A model generated the notes under the pieces. The model saw only the letters and a program-made list of their open reading frames with translations. It was not told the DNA's origin and searched no databases. Positions 61,911-64,000 of a stretch of 64,000 nucleotides of DNA are shown one piece after another. This stretch comes from Trebonia sp963774945. Lineage in GTDB: Bacteria; Actinomycetota; Actinomycetes; Streptosporangiales; Streptosporangiaceae. The translations under genes and the position numbers were made by a program. Location of the stretch: NCBI GenBank assembly GCA_963774945.1, contig CAVZHA010000027.1:2418001-2482000 (forward strand). The letters run 5' to 3'. Within the stretch, counting starts at the first letter, position 1; each line of letters opens with the position of its first letter.

Positions 61911-62530
61911 CTAGCCCGCCCGAGACACGACCGGGGTGAAGCTGACAACCTGGTGGACCATCTCCGTGAGCTGGCCAGCCACCGCCGGGTCGACCGGCTC
62001 GCCGTCCGGCCCGAACGGCGGGACGGCAGAGTTGATCACCACGCCCAGGGGCGTCGGCCACGCGCGCAACGCGTGCACCGTCGACCGCAGCGCGGCCAGC
62101 GAGGTCACCCCGGCCTGCCACCCGGCGGCGGTGACAATGCAGCCCACCGCCCGGCCGTGCAGGTAGGGAGCCGGGTCCCCGGCGAGCTCCTGCAGATAGT
62201 CGACCGCATTCTTGATCAGCCCCGACATGTTGCCGTGGTACCCGGGGGTCGCGATGATGACCGCGTCGGCCGAGCGGGCGGCCTGGATCAGCGCCGGGCG
62301 CTGGCGACCTCCGCATTGGCCGGGTCGTACATCGGCAGCTCGAGCAGCCGCGCCGTGATGAGCTCGGTGACGGCGCCCAGCTGCTCCGCGACCCGCAGCG
62401 CGTGCCGTAGCGCCAGCTCGGAGGTCGAGCCGGGTCGCAGCGTCCCGCCGATCCCGAGCACGCGTGTCGCTGGCGCCCCCGCCCGCGGGCCGACGGCGGC
62501 GGCCTGCGGCGCGGTCCTGACGCTGCTCAT
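61911..62530 (-). CDS. NADPH-dependent FMN reductase (one frameshift)
   Basis: About 206 residues when a missing base near 62295 is restored. First frame: ATRVLGIGGTLRPGSTSELALRHALRVAEQLGAVTELI (flavodoxin phosphate loop GTLRPGST). Second frame: ALIQAARSADAVIIATPGYHGNMSGLIKNAVDYL (YHGN flavin contact). Supplies FMNH2 to the monooxygenase whose stop overlaps its ATG (62527-62530). The uncorrected frame stops after 80 residues. Confidence 0.85.
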
Positions 62531-63852
62531 CGCTTCGACGGGATCGGCTGCGGGGCGCTCAGGCCCAGGTTCGCGCGCAGCGTGTCGGCCTCGTAGTCGT
62601 CGTGGAACAGGCCACGGCGCTGCAGTTCAGGGACGAGCAGCTCGACCACGTCACGCAGCCCGTCCGGCAGGACGTCGATCATGATGACGAAACCGTCGCA
62701 GACGTCGGCGTCAAGCCGCTCCTGCATGGCGTCAGCCACCTCGGTCGCGGTGCCGATGACGTGATGGTGCACGCTCGAGGCCTGGCTGAACAGCTCCCGC
62801 ACGGTGAGGTTCTTCTCCACCGCGAGGTTCACCACGCTGCGCCGCCAGCCGACGCCGCCCTTGAACTCCTCGTCCGGGACCAGCAGCCCGACCGGGAAGC
62901 GCCTGTCCAGGTGGGCCTCGAGCACCTCGGGCGACAGGCCGGTGCGCCGCGACCACCGCCTGAGCTGCTCATCCAGGGCAACCGCGTCGTCCAGCGCCCG
63001 CTTCTTGGCCTTGGCCTCTTCCTCGGTCCGGCCGAGGACGATCGCCATGCCCGGCAGGACCTTGACGCCGGCCGGGTCGCGGCCGTAGTCGCTGGCGCGG
63101 CGGCGAATGTCCTGGCGGAACTCCCGGGCGCCGTCAAGGGTGTGCTGCGCGGTGAAGATCACGTCGGCTACCCGGGCCGCCTGGTCCCGGCCGGCGGGCG
63201 ACGAGCCAGCGTGGAAGATGACCGGGCGTCCCTGGGGACTGCCAGGGAACGGCAGCGGGCCGCGGACGGAGAAGTACTTGCCGACAAAGTCGATCTCGCG
63301 CACCAGGTCGGACCGGGCGAACAGGCCGGACTCCTTGTCGCCGACGATGGCGTCTTCACCCCAGCTGTCCCACAGCTGTCCCACGACGTCGATGAACTCG
63401 TCGCCGCGGTCGTAACGCTCGGCGGCATCGGGGTGGGTGTCAAGGCCGGAGCCGCCGAACATCTCGGCCGTCGCCGGGTTGGCCGTGGTGACGGCGTTCC
63501 AGCCGGTGCGGCCGCCGGTTAGGTTGTCCAGCGTGCCGAACCGCCGGGCCAGCTCATAGGGCTGGTTGTAGGTGGTCGAGCCGGTGCCGACGAGCCCGAT
63601 CCGCGAGGTGACCGCCGCCATGTGCGAGAGCACGATCCCGGTGTCCATCGCGCCGCAGGGCCGCTCGGTGCCGGTGTCCTTATTGGTCATCTGCTCGGCG
63701 AGGAACAGCCCGTGCAGCTTGCCGGCCTCCCCCAGACGGGCGATGTCGAGGTAGAACCTGGACGAAAGGTAGTCGCGCGCCTCGCCCTCCCGCACCCGCC
63801 AGGCTCCGAATTCGGCCCCGAGACCGTGCATCAGCGCAGCAGTCAAGATCAT
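62527..63852 (-). CDS. FMNH2-dependent monooxygenase, NtaA/SnaA/DszA family
   Basis: 441 residues. Family patterns: WRVREGEARDYLSSRFYLDIARLGEAGKLHGLFLAEQ, GTGSTTYNQPYELARRFGTLDNLTGGRTGWNAVTT, FHAGSSPAGRDQAARVADVIFTAQ, plus AIVLGRTEEEAKAKK. Two-component enzymes of this group oxidise aminocarboxylates, sulfur heterocycles or pristinamycin precursors with reduced FMN. Adjacent reductase gene confirms the two-component arrangement. ATG 63850-63852. Confidence 0.9.
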   Translation of the reverse strand: MILTAALMHGLGAEFGAWRVREGEARDYLSSRFYLDIARLGEAGKLHGLFLAEQMTNKDTGTERPCGAMDTGIVLSHMAAVTSRIGLVGTGSTTYNQPYELARRFGTLDNLTGGRTGWNAVTTANPATAEMFGGSGLDTHPDAAERYDRGDEFIDVVGQLWDSWGEDAIVGDKESGLFARSDLVREIDFVGKYFSVRGPLPFPGSPQGRPVIFHAGSSPAGRDQAARVADVIFTAQHTLDGAREFRQDIRRRASDYGRDPAGVKVLPGMAIVLGRTEEEAKAKKRALDDAVALDEQLRRWSRRTGLSPEVLEAHLDRRFPVGLLVPDEEFKGGVGWRRSVVNLAVEKNLTVRELFSQASSVHHHVIGTATEVADAMQERLDADVCDGFVIMIDVLPDGLRDVVELLVPELQRRGLFHDDYEADTLRANLGLSAPQPIPSKR

Positions 63853-63984
63853 GATGAGGTACTCCCCTCTGTTGGCAGCACGACCAGTTAAGTCACTGAA
63901 CAGCGCAAGGACCAGCGACTATTACTAACAGGAGCCAGTAGAGAAGCTAAGGTCAGCAGGTGCTCGTGGCAGGAGGGCTACCCG

Positions 63985-64000
63985 GTGAATATGGACCCGT
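63985..64000 (+). CDS. Start of a gene cut by the window end
   Basis: AGGAGGG (63971-63977) is followed seven bases later by GTG AAT ATG GAC CCG, giving Met-Asn-Met-Asp-Pro before the window ends. Product unknown. The gap 63853-63984 would be a divergent promoter region. Confidence 0.45.

Overview
The window is very GC-rich, uses GC-ending codons, has many GTG starts, and is packed with regulator, glycosidase and catabolic families typical of soil actinomycetes (Actinomycetota; the lineage below that cannot be read from the sequence). No rRNA, tRNA or CRISPR was seen.

Region 1 (1-20.6 kb) is a mixed accessory/housekeeping stretch. It holds an NAD-dependent reductase, a badly frameshifted secreted glycosidase with a CBM6-like tail, a GPP34-family protein, a flavin monooxygenase, a Rieske oxygenase coupled to two unknown genes, a secreted NHL-repeat protein, a second large secreted protein, a GH16 lipoprotein, VOC and MBL enzymes, a P-loop kinase, and a DUF222/HNH nuclease followed by a membrane protein. 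Two dispersed repeat families lie between these genes. One is a 60-base palindrome (two copies). The other is a motif of about 35 bases with consensus GGTCCGTTCGAGATGACGA.. (four copies in the window).

Region 2 (20.8-30.5 kb) is defence and resistance cargo: a polymorphic-toxin C-terminal domain with its immunity gene, an ArsR-like/MFS divergent pair, a MarR/tautomerase divergent pair, and an ArsR/14-TM MFS/TetM-OtrA-like ribosomal-protection set. Each regulator pair has an inverted repeat in its divergent intergenic region.

Region 3 (30.5-64 kb) is a large catabolic cluster that is almost free of frameshifts. The genes are: MmgE/PrpD (three copies), 2-hydroxyacid dehydrogenase, enoyl-CoA hydratase, PEP-mutase-like, carboxymuconolactone-decarboxylase-like, ACMSD-type amidohydrolase, UbiX, a three-subunit molybdenum hydroxylase, a racemase-like protein, a UbiD decarboxylase with a newly noted 53-residue zinc-ribbon partner, acyl-CoA dehydrogenase, NDP-forming acyl-CoA synthetase, alpha/beta hydrolase, aldehyde dehydrogenase, a NitT/TauT-type ABC importer, LLM flavoenzymes, SDR and 3-hydroxyacyl-CoA dehydrogenase, with GntR, IclR and LysR regulators. 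The layout suggests import of an aromatic or heteroaromatic acid, Mo-dependent hydroxylation, prenyl-FMN decarboxylation, and hydrolytic/CoA-dependent ring breakdown; no ring-cleaving dioxygenase is visible. A GTATAC motif, repeated at 20-21-base steps, occurs at three promoters and probably marks the GntR regulon. The substrate is not known.

Several genes outside the catabolic cluster carry single-base frameshifts. These may be real decay or sequencing errors; the glycosidase at 1.5-5.1 kb has eleven.
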